From: Pseudomonadota bacterium
Lineage (GTDB): Bacteria; Pseudomonadota; Gammaproteobacteria; Xanthomonadales; Xanthomonadaceae
Direction: 5' to 3'
Length of the DNA: 64,000 nucleotides
NCBI GenBank assembly: GCA_023390905.1
Contig: JAEWBY010000007.1
Span: 62,001 to 126,000, forward strand
Shown: positions 26,894 through 34,886 of the stretch, piece after piece
Layout: every line of letters starts with the position of its first letter
Numbering within the stretch: the stretch's first letter is position 1
The notes under the pieces: model-generated
The model's input: only the letters and a program-made list of their open reading frames with translations
What the model was told of the DNA's origin: nothing
The model's database searches: none
Translations under genes and position numbers: made by a program

Positions 26894-27069
26894 CGTGAGC
26901 CGTGAGCCGGGAGCCGGGAGCCGGAAGCCGGGAAATCGGGAGATCGGGAGATCGGGAGATCGGGAGATCGGAAATTGGAACCGGGATCAATTGCAGGGGC
27001 GCAATGGTCGAATCCGGCTCTCCGGTTCTCCGGTTCTCCGGCTACCGGCTACCGATTCCCGATTCCCGT
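26894..27069. repeat. Tandem-repeat inverted element in a 349-base intergenic gap
   Basis: The left arm has GAGCCGGGAG-type units followed by four perfect tandem copies of ATCGGGAG (26935-26966). The right arm has tandem CCGGTTCT (27022-27037), CTACCGG and GATTCCC units that complement the left arm. The two sides can form a long imperfect cruciform between divergent operons (minus-strand deacetylase, plus-strand J-domain gene). No gene is supported anywhere in 26804-27152, and promoters for both directions must lie beside or inside the repeat. Confidence 0.7.
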
Positions 27070-27152
27070 CCCCCTCTGTCCGCTCCCCCGCCCCATTCAC
27101 GTTCACCTGCACATGACGCCGTGACGGCGGACACCAGGGGACGCTGCACCGC

Positions 27153-27836
27153 ATGTCGGACGATACCGACTTCGTGACCTTGTACGACGAGCTGGGGCTG
27201 GACGCGGCGTGCGCGTTGCCGCAGTTCAAGCGTGCGTATCGGCGGCGGGTCACGCAGTTGCATCCGGATCACCAGGGCGGGCCGGGCGACATGCCGCGCC
27301 TGCAACGGCTCAACCGGATGTATGAAGCGGCGCTGGAATTCCACCGCGTGCATGGCCGTCTTCCCGGCGCGAGCCCGAGCCGCGAGCCGGGTGCGCCGCC
27401 GCGCGAGGCGGCCAACGATGACACCCTCGTCCAGGAATACAGCTTCGAGGTCACCGGCACGGACGCCGCGCCGGTGACCGGATTTCCCCGTCGTCGCCGT
27501 TACCTGTTGTGGTTGGCGCTGGTGGCGGTGCTGCTGTACTGGTGGGGCGCGCAGAAGTCGGCGACGCCGTCGCTGGATCCGGCCGGACCGGGTGATGCGG
27601 TACCGCCGGGTTTCGGTGCGCCGGCGCTGGCCAGTGCGATCACCGTGGGCATGGACGAGAAGCAGGTGCGGCGCATCCTCGGCTTCCCCGACACCGAACA
27701 CGGTTCGCGCTGGGAATACGGCCCCTCATGGGTGCAGTTCCAGTGCGGACAGGTGGTGGGCTGGTACAGCTCGCCGCTCAAGCCGCTGCAGGTGGATGAA
27801 ACCAGTGCCGGACGCATCACCGCGCCGCACTGCTGA
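27153..27836 (+). CDS. J-domain membrane protein with BamE-like C-terminus
   Basis: A 227-residue protein. An N-terminal J-domain has the HPD motif at residues 37-39, in RRVTQLHPDHQGG. A polar linker and one membrane segment (about 116-131) preceded by RRRR follow, so the J-domain should face the cytosol. The C-terminal part (about 160-210: ITVGMDEKQVRRILGFPD ... WEYG) resembles the small BamE/SmpA-like fold. J-domains recruit DnaK-type chaperones. The combination is unusual and its function is unknown. It leads the second plus-strand block, 11 bases before the methyltransferase. Confidence 0.8.
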   Translation: MSDDTDFVTLYDELGLDAACALPQFKRAYRRRVTQLHPDHQGGPGDMPRLQRLNRMYEAALEFHRVHGRLPGASPSREPGAPPREAANDDTLVQEYSFEVTGTDAAPVTGFPRRRRYLLWLALVAVLLYWWGAQKSATPSLDPAGPGDAVPPGFGAPALASAITVGMDEKQVRRILGFPDTEHGSRWEYGPSWVQFQCGQVVGWYSSPLKPLQVDETSAGRITAPHC

Positions 27837-27847
27837 CAGGGGGATCT

Positions 27848-28459
27848 ATGTTTGCCAACACGGCCGGACTGCTGAAGAAAGCCCAGCGCCGACTCTGGAT
27901 GAAATACGCGCTGCGCGGCGTCGGCGGCGCCGACAACCATGCGCGGCTGGATCTGGCCTATCGCATGGAAGATCCCTGGAACATGGATTCGGCGATGGAG
28001 CGCACGCGCTTCGAGGCCACCAACCGGGTGATCGAACAGGCGTTCGGGCGGGTCGGTTCGGTGCTGGAGATCGGCTGCGGCGAAGGCCACCAGACGCAAT
28101 GGCTCGCGCGGTTGAGCGATGAACAGTACGGCCTGGATGTCAGCGCGCATGCGGTCGAACGTGCGCGCCAGCGACTGCCGCACGCGCACTTCGCCGCGGC
28201 GGATCTGTTCGCCCAGCCGTGGGGCGAACAGCGCCACCGCTTCGATCTGGTCACCGCCTGCGAAGTGCTCTACTACCTCAGCGATCCGGCCGCGACGATC
28301 GCGCGCATGCGCCATCTGGGCCGCAACGGACTGGTGACGTTCTTCGCGCCGGCGTGCGGCCGCATCGGCCCGCACGTGGAAGCGATTCCCGGATTGCAGA
28401 AGACCTGGATCCATCACGGCAGCACGGCCTGGTTGATCGGATGGTGGCGTGATGCCTGA
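27848..28459 (+). CDS. Class I SAM-dependent methyltransferase (NodS-like)
   Basis: A 203-residue methyltransferase with motif I VLEIGCGEG at about residues 72-80, acidic loop LDVSAHAVERAR, and a DLVTACEVLYYL motif near 135. The pattern resembles NodS and other sugar or small-molecule N-/O-methyltransferases. In this locus methylation of a sugar is the simplest proposal. An AGGGGGAT ribosome binding site precedes the ATG. Its stop lies inside the start region of the next glycosyltransferase (overlap of about eight bases). Confidence 0.87.
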   Translation: MFANTAGLLKKAQRRLWMKYALRGVGGADNHARLDLAYRMEDPWNMDSAMERTRFEATNRVIEQAFGRVGSVLEIGCGEGHQTQWLARLSDEQYGLDVSAHAVERARQRLPHAHFAAADLFAQPWGEQRHRFDLVTACEVLYYLSDPAATIARMRHLGRNGLVTFFAPACGRIGPHVEAIPGLQKTWIHHGSTAWLIGWWRDA

Positions 28460-29639
28460 GACCCCTGGCGCCTTGAACGGGCTGGGCGTGGTGTATTTCG
28501 GCAATGACTGGCAGGCGGAGAACCGCACCAGCAGCCATCATGTCGCCACCCGCCTCGCTGGCTACATGCCGGTGCTGTATGTCGATTCACCCGGCATGCG
28601 CGCACCGACGACGTCCGGCCGCGATCTGAAGAAGGCCTGGCGCAAGCTGTCGGCCGCGCTGCGCCGGCCCGAGTTGATCCGCGAAGGCTTCTGGCGCTGC
28701 ACCGTGCCGCAACTGCCGTTCCGCCGCATCCCCGGCGTGGAAGCGTTCAACCGCGCGTTCGGCCGCTGGGCCGTGCGACGCGCGATGCGCGCGATCGGCA
28801 TGCACCGGCGCATCTCGTGGTTCGTGGTGCCGCATCCGGGCTTCCTGGCCAGGAAACTCGACGAAGAACTCTGCGTGTACTACTGCATCGACGACTACGC
28901 CGCGCATCCGGGCGTGGACAGCGCGCTGATCGGCGCGCGCGACGAGGCGCTCAGCCGCACGGCGGATCTGCAGTTCGTCGCGCCCCCGGCGCTGCTGGAT
29001 CGCAAGAAGGCGATCAATCCGGCAACGCATTATTCGCCGCACGGCGTGGACGTGGATCTGTTCCGCGCCGCCGCCGATCCGCGCACCGCGATTGCGCCCG
29101 GTGCGCAAGACCTGCCTGGCCCCGTGATCGGTTACATCGGATCGGTGCACGAGTGGATCGATCTGGAACTGATCGGCTGGCTCGCGCAGCAACGGCCGCA
29201 GTGGACCTTCCTGCTGGTGGGCCATGCGGCCGTGGACGTCAGTGCGCTGCGCGCCTTGCCGAACGTCCACCTCGCCGGTGCGCAGCCCTACCCTTCGCTG
29301 CCGACCTGGGCCAGGGCATTCGACGCAGCGATCATTCCGTACCGGCTCAATCGCCAGGTCGCCAACGCCAATCCGCTGAAACTGCGCGAATACCTGGCCA
29401 CCGGCAAGCCGATCGTCAGCGTGCACAATCCCGAAATCGAAAAATTCTCCCGCTGGGTGCGCATCGCGCACGGCCGCGAACAGTTCCTGCACGCGCTGGA
29501 ACAGGCGCTGGCCGAAGACAGTCCGCAGGCCGCAGCCGAACGCATCGCCGCCGTCGCCGACCAGACCTGGGACCGCCGCGTCGAACAGGTACTCGCCACC
29601 GTCGCGCACTCGCTCGGCCACGCCATCAAGACTTCCTGA
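28452..29639 (+). CDS. Glycosyltransferase, GT-B fold
   Basis: A 395-residue glycosyltransferase of the family 1/4 type. The N-terminal domain contains VVYFGNDWQAENRTSSHHVA, and a YYCIDDYAAHPG segment lies mid-protein. The donor domain has GPVIGYIGSVHEWIDL and LKLREYLATGKPIVS, the usual end of the nucleotide-sugar site. GTG 28449 or ATG 28452 can serve as start; I use ATG. The four-gene layout (J-domain, methyltransferase, this gene, oxidoreductase fusion) suggests one operon. Confidence 0.87.
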   Translation: MPETPGALNGLGVVYFGNDWQAENRTSSHHVATRLAGYMPVLYVDSPGMRAPTTSGRDLKKAWRKLSAALRRPELIREGFWRCTVPQLPFRRIPGVEAFNRAFGRWAVRRAMRAIGMHRRISWFVVPHPGFLARKLDEELCVYYCIDDYAAHPGVDSALIGARDEALSRTADLQFVAPPALLDRKKAINPATHYSPHGVDVDLFRAAADPRTAIAPGAQDLPGPVIGYIGSVHEWIDLELIGWLAQQRPQWTFLLVGHAAVDVSALRALPNVHLAGAQPYPSLPTWARAFDAAIIPYRLNRQVANANPLKLREYLATGKPIVSVHNPEIEKFSRWVRIAHGREQFLHALEQALAEDSPQAAAERIAAVADQTWDRRVEQVLATVAHSLGHAIKTS

Positions 29640-29655
29640 TCAGTTGAACGCCTCC

Positions 29656-31716
29656 ATGAGTTCCCAATCCTCTCCCCGCCTGCGCGTCGCCCTGGTCGGC
29701 GCCGGCTATGTCGCCACCCACCATCTGTCCGCGCTGAAGCGGCTGGATTTCGTCGATGTGGTCGGCATCTGCGACAACAACCTCGCCGCCGCGCAGGCCC
29801 TGGCGCAGCGCTTCGGCGTCGAACGCGCGACCGCTTCGCTGGCCGAACTGGCCGAGGCCAAACCACAGGCCGTGTACGTGCTGACGCCGCCGTCCTCGCA
29901 TCCGGCGATCACCCTGGCCGCGCTGGAAATGGGCTGCCACGTGCTGGTCGAAAAGCCGATGGCCGATCGCGTCGAGGACTGCGAAGCGATGATCGCCCGC
30001 GCGCGCAGCAAGGGGCGCCTGCTCGGGGTCAATCATTCGGATCTGTTCGATCCGGTGCTGATGCGCGCACTGCATGCCGTGCGTGACGGCCACATCGGCG
30101 AGGTGGTGTCGGTGGACATCATCCGCAATTCCGAATATCCGCCCTATGCCGGCGGCCCGCTGCCCGGTTCGGTGACGCAGGGGTCGTATCCGTTCCGCGA
30201 TCTCGGCGTGCACGGACTCTACACGATCGAAGCCTTCCTCGGCCCGGTGCGCGATCTGAAGGTGACGTACCAGTCGCGCGGTACGGATCCCAACCTGCAT
30301 TTCGACGAATGGCAGGCGCAGGCGCGTACCGAACAGGGCGTCGGCCGCCTGCTGCTGTCATGGAATGCGCGGCCGATGGAGAACCGCGTGTTCGTGCGCG
30401 GCACGCGCGGCACGATCGAAGTCGATCGGTTCCTGCAGACCTGCCGCGTGCACCGCGTGCTGCCGGGGCCGAAGTTCATCGGCATCGTCGCCAACGCGTG
30501 GTTCAGTGCGATCAAGGATGTGTTCCGCGTGCCGTGGAACGTGGTGCGTTTCGCCACCGGCATGCTCAAGCCTTCGCCGGGCATCCAGCATGGCGCGCAG
30601 GCTTTCGCGCGCGCGGCGCTCGATGGCGCCGCGCCGCCATTCACCGGCGAGGATGCACTGCGCATCGCGCAGTTGCTGGACCCGGTCTGCGCCGAACCCG
30701 ATCGCGAGCGCCTGGCGCTGATCGAAAGCCGCTACCAGGCCCTGCCGCCCTGCGATGCACTGGTCACCGGCGCGGCCGGTTTCCTCGGCCGCAAGCTGGT
30801 CGCGCGCCTGCGTGAACAGGGCAAGCGCGTGCGCGTGCTGGTGCGCCGCCCGGTCGCCGCGTACGCCAGCGACCCGGAGATCCAGACCGTCATCGGCGAT
30901 CTCGGTGATCCGCGCATCGTGGCGCATGCGGTCAAGGGCGCGGGCGTGGTGTATCACGTCGGTGCGGCCATGCGCGGCGGACCGCGCGATTTCGAAGCCG
31001 GCACCGTCTGGGGCACGCGCAATGTCGTGGACGCCTGCGTCGCCGAACACACCACGCGGCTGATCTACGTCAGCTCGATGAGCGTGTTCGATCATGCCGG
31101 CCGCGACACGAACGCCGTGATGACCGAAGGTTCGGCGTTCGAGCCGCATCCGGAATGGCGCGGCGCGTACACGCAGACCAAGCTCACCGCCGAGCAGTAC
31201 GTGCAGCAGGCGATCGGCGAGAAACAACTCGCCGCCGTCATCCTTCGACCGGGCCAGATCTTCGGCCCGGGTGCGGAGAAAGTGACGCCCAACGGCGTGA
31301 TCGGCCTGGCCGGGCGCTGGGTCGCGGTGGGCAGCGGCGCGCAGACCTTGCCGCTGATCTACATCGAGGATGTGGTCGATGCACTGGTGCAGGCCGAGAC
31401 CGCGCCGGCGGCGGTCGGTGGCGTGTTCAACATCGTCGATACCTCGGCCGTCACCCAGGAGGCGTATCTGCAACGCGCGCAGCGCAAGCTCGGCAGTGAA
31501 CTCAAGCGCGTGCGCGTGCCCGTGTGGACGTTCCTGCTGCTGGGTTTCGGCGTCGAACTGCTCGGCAAGGTGCTGCGCCGCGACGTACCGCTGACGCGCT
31601 ATCGCGTGCGTTCGCTGCGCCCGCTGGCGAATTTCGATACCTCGGCCGCGCGCGAGCGATTGGGCTGGAACCCGCGCGTTGGCGTCGAGCAGGGCTTGAA
31701 TGCAACGTTCGGCTGA
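29656..31716 (+). CDS. Fusion of Gfo/Idh/MocA oxidoreductase and SDR epimerase
   Basis: A 686-residue two-domain protein. The N-terminal domain (about 1-360) is a Gfo/Idh/MocA dehydrogenase with GAGYVATHH near residue 16 and the EKP signature in VLVEKPMADR. The C-terminal domain (about 365-686) is an extended SDR with VTGAAGFLGRK near 370, YVSSMSVF, and the YTQTK pair (Tyr505, Lys509). Both domains look intact, and the frame is continuous. It probably carries out two successive steps in making a modified nucleotide sugar. I chose ATG 29656; TTG 29644 is possible. Confidence 0.87.
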   Translation: MSSQSSPRLRVALVGAGYVATHHLSALKRLDFVDVVGICDNNLAAAQALAQRFGVERATASLAELAEAKPQAVYVLTPPSSHPAITLAALEMGCHVLVEKPMADRVEDCEAMIARARSKGRLLGVNHSDLFDPVLMRALHAVRDGHIGEVVSVDIIRNSEYPPYAGGPLPGSVTQGSYPFRDLGVHGLYTIEAFLGPVRDLKVTYQSRGTDPNLHFDEWQAQARTEQGVGRLLLSWNARPMENRVFVRGTRGTIEVDRFLQTCRVHRVLPGPKFIGIVANAWFSAIKDVFRVPWNVVRFATGMLKPSPGIQHGAQAFARAALDGAAPPFTGEDALRIAQLLDPVCAEPDRERLALIESRYQALPPCDALVTGAAGFLGRKLVARLREQGKRVRVLVRRPVAAYASDPEIQTVIGDLGDPRIVAHAVKGAGVVYHVGAAMRGGPRDFEAGTVWGTRNVVDACVAEHTTRLIYVSSMSVFDHAGRDTNAVMTEGSAFEPHPEWRGAYTQTKLTAEQYVQQAIGEKQLAAVILRPGQIFGPGAEKVTPNGVIGLAGRWVAVGSGAQTLPLIYIEDVVDALVQAETAPAAVGGVFNIVDTSAVTQEAYLQRAQRKLGSELKRVRVPVWTFLLLGFGVELLGKVLRRDVPLTRYRVRSLRPLANFDTSAARERLGWNPRVGVEQGLNATFG

Positions 31717-31845
31717 GCGTCCGCCACGCGCAGCGCGCATCGCGGTGCATCGTCGGGGCGTTGGTGGCACAGCTCTTGCACGTGGAACGGACGATCGCGG
31801 TGCGCATGTGCCGCGCGTTTCCCTCACCTCCACGGATCCACGCTG

Positions 31846-32970
31846 ATGCTCTCGCCTGCCTCCGTCCGTCCATTCGAAGTGCGCATGGAAGCGCTGCCTG
31901 ATCTGGATCACCTGCGCCTGCGCTGGGAAGAACTGGAAAGCCGATCGCAGTGCAGCGTGTTCCTCAGTTGGCTGTGGATCGGCACCTGGCTGCGGCGGAT
32001 CTGCCCGTTGCAGAGCGCGCGGCTGATCACCGTCCATCTGGACAAGCGCCTGGTCGGGATGGGCGTGGTCACGGCGCGACGCCGGTTCTTTGGCCTGGGG
32101 CCGATGCATCTGCGCCTGCATCAGGTGGGCGATCGCGTGCTCGACAGCCTGACCATCGAGTTCAACGGACTGCTCAGCGAGCGCGGGCTGGAGCGCGATA
32201 CGCTGGTGGCCTGCGTCGAACACCTGCAACGCAACGAGCGGAGCTGGTTGACGTTCTTCCTGCCCGGCATCGAAGTGGATCAACTGCCGATGGAACGCCT
32301 GCGTTCGCCCGGCCTGCGCTTCCGCCTGTTCAAGCGGCCGACGCCGTACATCGATCTGGTCGGCCTGCGCGAGGATCACACGCGCTACGTCTCCACCGTG
32401 CTCGGCCGCAATACGCGCGCGCGCGTGCGACGCACCGCGCGCAAGCTCGCCGAACTGCATGGCGAACTGGAAATGACGATTGCCGCCACGCCCGAACAGC
32501 GGCTGGCGTTCTTCGAAGGACTGGTCGGCCTGCACCAGGCGCACTGGACCAGCGAAGCCGGCGAACAGGGCGCCTTCGGCGATCCGCGAATCGTCGAGTT
32601 CCATCGCCAGCTCATCGCTGCATCGACGGATGAGCACGGCGCGCAGTTGCTGCGCTTCGAGGCCGGCGGCGAAGTGGTCGGCTATCTCTATCACCTGATC
32701 TCGCGTGGCGTGGTCTGCTTCTACCAGGCCGGCATCGATTATCCGCGCATCGGCGAATGCGGCAGTCCTGGCCTGCTGCTGCTGACCGAGGCCGTGCAGG
32801 CGAGCATCCGCGCGGGACATGATCGCTACGAATTCATGGCCGGCAACGTCGATTACAAGCGCATGCTGGCGATGGGCGAAGGCCGGATGGCGTGGGTGTC
32901 GATCGATCGCCTCGGCCTGCGCACGCGCGTGATGGACGCGCTGCGCCGCACGCCGGCCGTCGAGGAATGA
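31846..32970 (+). CDS. CelD/BcsL-type GNAT-like acyltransferase
   Basis: A 374-residue protein of the CelD/BcsL (Acetyltransf_6) type. The SVFLSWLWIGTWLRR segment is near the N-terminus. The GNAT-like core runs from about residue 190, through RNTRARVRRTARKL, to YEFMAGNVDYKRMLA at the C-terminus. These proteins occur in cellulose and EPS loci and are thought to acylate the polymer or a precursor. A 129-base gap after the fusion gene separates it from the operon upstream; the next, similar gene starts one base after its stop. Confidence 0.82.
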   Translation: MLSPASVRPFEVRMEALPDLDHLRLRWEELESRSQCSVFLSWLWIGTWLRRICPLQSARLITVHLDKRLVGMGVVTARRRFFGLGPMHLRLHQVGDRVLDSLTIEFNGLLSERGLERDTLVACVEHLQRNERSWLTFFLPGIEVDQLPMERLRSPGLRFRLFKRPTPYIDLVGLREDHTRYVSTVLGRNTRARVRRTARKLAELHGELEMTIAATPEQRLAFFEGLVGLHQAHWTSEAGEQGAFGDPRIVEFHRQLIAASTDEHGAQLLRFEAGGEVVGYLYHLISRGVVCFYQAGIDYPRIGECGSPGLLLLTEAVQASIRAGHDRYEFMAGNVDYKRMLAMGEGRMAWVSIDRLGLRTRVMDALRRTPAVEE

Positions 32971-32971
32971 G

Positions 32972-34075
32972 ATGAGCGTGCGCGTCAGCCTCGATGCATG
33001 GGACTCGCTGCGCGCGCGCGACTTCGATGAATGGCAGGCGCTGTCGAACGCGAGCGCGACGTCCAATCCATTCCTGTTGCCCGGCTTCGTGCAGGCGGCG
33101 GCGACCTGGCTGACACCCACCGCCCCGCCCGTTCTGATGCGGGTGCGTCGCGAACATGGCGACGAATTGATCGGCCTGTGCTGCGTCGAACGACGTGCGC
33201 CGAATCTGTTCGTGCCGCTGCCGCACTGGCGCGGCTATCGGCATGCGCATGCCTTCCAGTCCGGCTGGCTCGCCGCACCCGATGCGGCTGCCCTGCTCGC
33301 GCGCGGAATCGCGGACCACCTGCAACATCGCGCCTCGCCGATGCGTGCGCTGCTGATGCACAACCTCATCGGCGAGTGCGCGGTCAATGCCGCGCTGCTC
33401 GATTCGATCGGAAACGGCCTGCACTGGATGCGCACGCGCAGTTTCCAGCGCCCCATCCTGCACGTGGAGCCCGGCGTGTCGCCGGTGCCGCGCATGCGCG
33501 CCTCGGTGTTGAAGGATCTGCGTCGCCGGCTGCGGCGGCTGCAGGACGGCGGCGATGTCCAGACCCGCATTCTGGAAGGCGAACAGGCCGATCGCGCGGC
33601 CGCCGAACGTCATCTGCACCTGGAAGACGCGGGCTGGAAAGGCGAAGCCGGCAGTTCGATGCTCGCGTCCCATGCGCAACGCGACTTTTTCCTCGAGATG
33701 GCGCAACGCCTGCAAGCCACCGGTGAACTGGTGTTCGTCGAACTGCTGTGCGATGGCAAGGTGATCGCCTCGACCAGCAATCTGCTGTCCGGCGGCGTGC
33801 TGAGCGGTTTCAAGACCGGTTGGGATCCGCACTTCCACAAGGCCAGTCCGGGCCGCATCAACGAGTGGCGTTTGTTCGAAGCCATGAGCGAGCGCTGGCC
33901 CGCGCTGCATGGATTCGACAGCCAGGCGCAGCAGGATTCGTATCTGGCCGAACTGCTGCCGGATCGGCAGACGATGGAATCAGGCCTGTTGATCGGCGGA
34001 TCCGCGCGCCGCCACTGGATGCGCGCGGCGCGGGCGCTGCGGCCACTGGCGTACCGGCTGGGGCATGACGAGTGA
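32972..34075 (+). CDS. CelD-like GNAT-superfamily protein
   Basis: A 367-residue protein of the same general type as the preceding gene, with NPFLLPGFVQAAATWL near the N-terminus and a C-terminal GNAT-like core (GKVIASTSNLL, then SGFKTGWDPHFHKASPGRI). The helix before it (ASVLKDLRRRLRRLQ) corresponds to the arginine-rich segment of its neighbour. It is adjacent and co-directional and so probably co-transcribed. Two such enzymes side by side suggest two different acylation steps or a heteromeric pair. The substrate is unknown. Confidence 0.78.
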   Translation: MSVRVSLDAWDSLRARDFDEWQALSNASATSNPFLLPGFVQAAATWLTPTAPPVLMRVRREHGDELIGLCCVERRAPNLFVPLPHWRGYRHAHAFQSGWLAAPDAAALLARGIADHLQHRASPMRALLMHNLIGECAVNAALLDSIGNGLHWMRTRSFQRPILHVEPGVSPVPRMRASVLKDLRRRLRRLQDGGDVQTRILEGEQADRAAAERHLHLEDAGWKGEAGSSMLASHAQRDFFLEMAQRLQATGELVFVELLCDGKVIASTSNLLSGGVLSGFKTGWDPHFHKASPGRINEWRLFEAMSERWPALHGFDSQAQQDSYLAELLPDRQTMESGLLIGGSARRHWMRAARALRPLAYRLGHDE

Positions 34076-34204
34076 TCGGATAAGACGCGCTGCGTCCCCG
34101 CGCGGGAGCACTTCAGTCCCGGCTTCACCGCGACGCCGTGCCGCGGCCATCCTTCAACCGATCATCGTGTTGCCCGGGCCGGTGGCCGAATCGCTTCGCC
34201 CCGC

Positions 34205-34840
34205 TCAGGCAATCTGCGCGCGATGCCATGCGCGCTGCTCCGGTGTCAGCCACAGCACGCGCTTCTGCGGTTCCAGTTCGGTCGGCGCGGGCAGCGAGGC
34301 GGGTGCGCGGGATCCGCGAATCACCAGTCGATTGCCGAGGATCAACCCGCGCACGGTAGCGAATGGTTCGAAACCCATCGCCTGGTGCGCGCGCAGTGAC
34401 GAGCGGTTGGATCGGCTGACATCGGAGAGATATTCGGTCGGCGCCGATTCGATCGTCGTGCCGATGGCCATCATCGCGCCGAGCAGGCGGCGGCCGCGCC
34501 GTTCCGGAATGACGAAGGCATCGCGCAGCCACACCTGGCTCTTGTCGAGCGGAAAGCGCCACGCCAGCTCGTCGAAATAGCGCGGCACGCCGTGCAATGC
34601 CCAGAACCACGCCACCAGCGTGTCGCCCTCGGCGATGGCGAAGCAGCGGAAGCCATGCGTGTCGAAACGCTTGCGCAGGCGATCCGGGTTGCCCGTGCGC
34701 CCCTGATCGCGATAGACCTGCGAAATTCGCCCGACATCGGCGGCGGTCAGTTCGACGAAGCGTTGTCCCTCATCGAGGGCGACCTCGCAGGGATTGCCCG
34801 CGTCGCGACGCAGCAGCACGATGGCATTGAAGTCGATCAT
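34205..34840 (-). CDS. GNAT-family N-acetyltransferase
   Basis: A 211-residue protein with a GNAT core: FAIAEGDTLVAWFWAL strand pair, FVIPERRGRRLLGAMM acetyl-CoA loop (a Q/RxxGxG/A variant), and SNRSSLRAHQAMGFEPF, the common ending motif. ATG 34840 is preceded by GGGGAA at good spacing and preferred to upstream ATG 34852 or the open extension to 34873. It is 46 bases downstream of the second flippase on the same strand. It may acetylate an amino sugar of the EPS. Confidence 0.83.
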   Translation of the reverse strand: MIDFNAIVLLRRDAGNPCEVALDEGQRFVELTAADVGRISQVYRDQGRTGNPDRLRKRFDTHGFRCFAIAEGDTLVAWFWALHGVPRYFDELAWRFPLDKSQVWLRDAFVIPERRGRRLLGAMMAIGTTIESAPTEYLSDVSRSNRSSLRAHQAMGFEPFATVRGLILGNRLVIRGSRAPASLPAPTELEPQKRVLWLTPEQRAWHRAQIA

Positions 34841-34886
34841 TTGATTCCCCATGACGGACGCGCCCGGATCCAATGCGATCCGCGCA

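Noticed and set aside
26935..26966. Tandem ATCGGGAG units as a CRISPR array
   Set aside because: The units are eight bases and contiguous, without spacers; no cas genes are near.
30358..33120. 920-codon minus-strand frame
   Set aside because: It spans several plus-strand genes with intact catalytic motifs and has no recognisable domain of its own.
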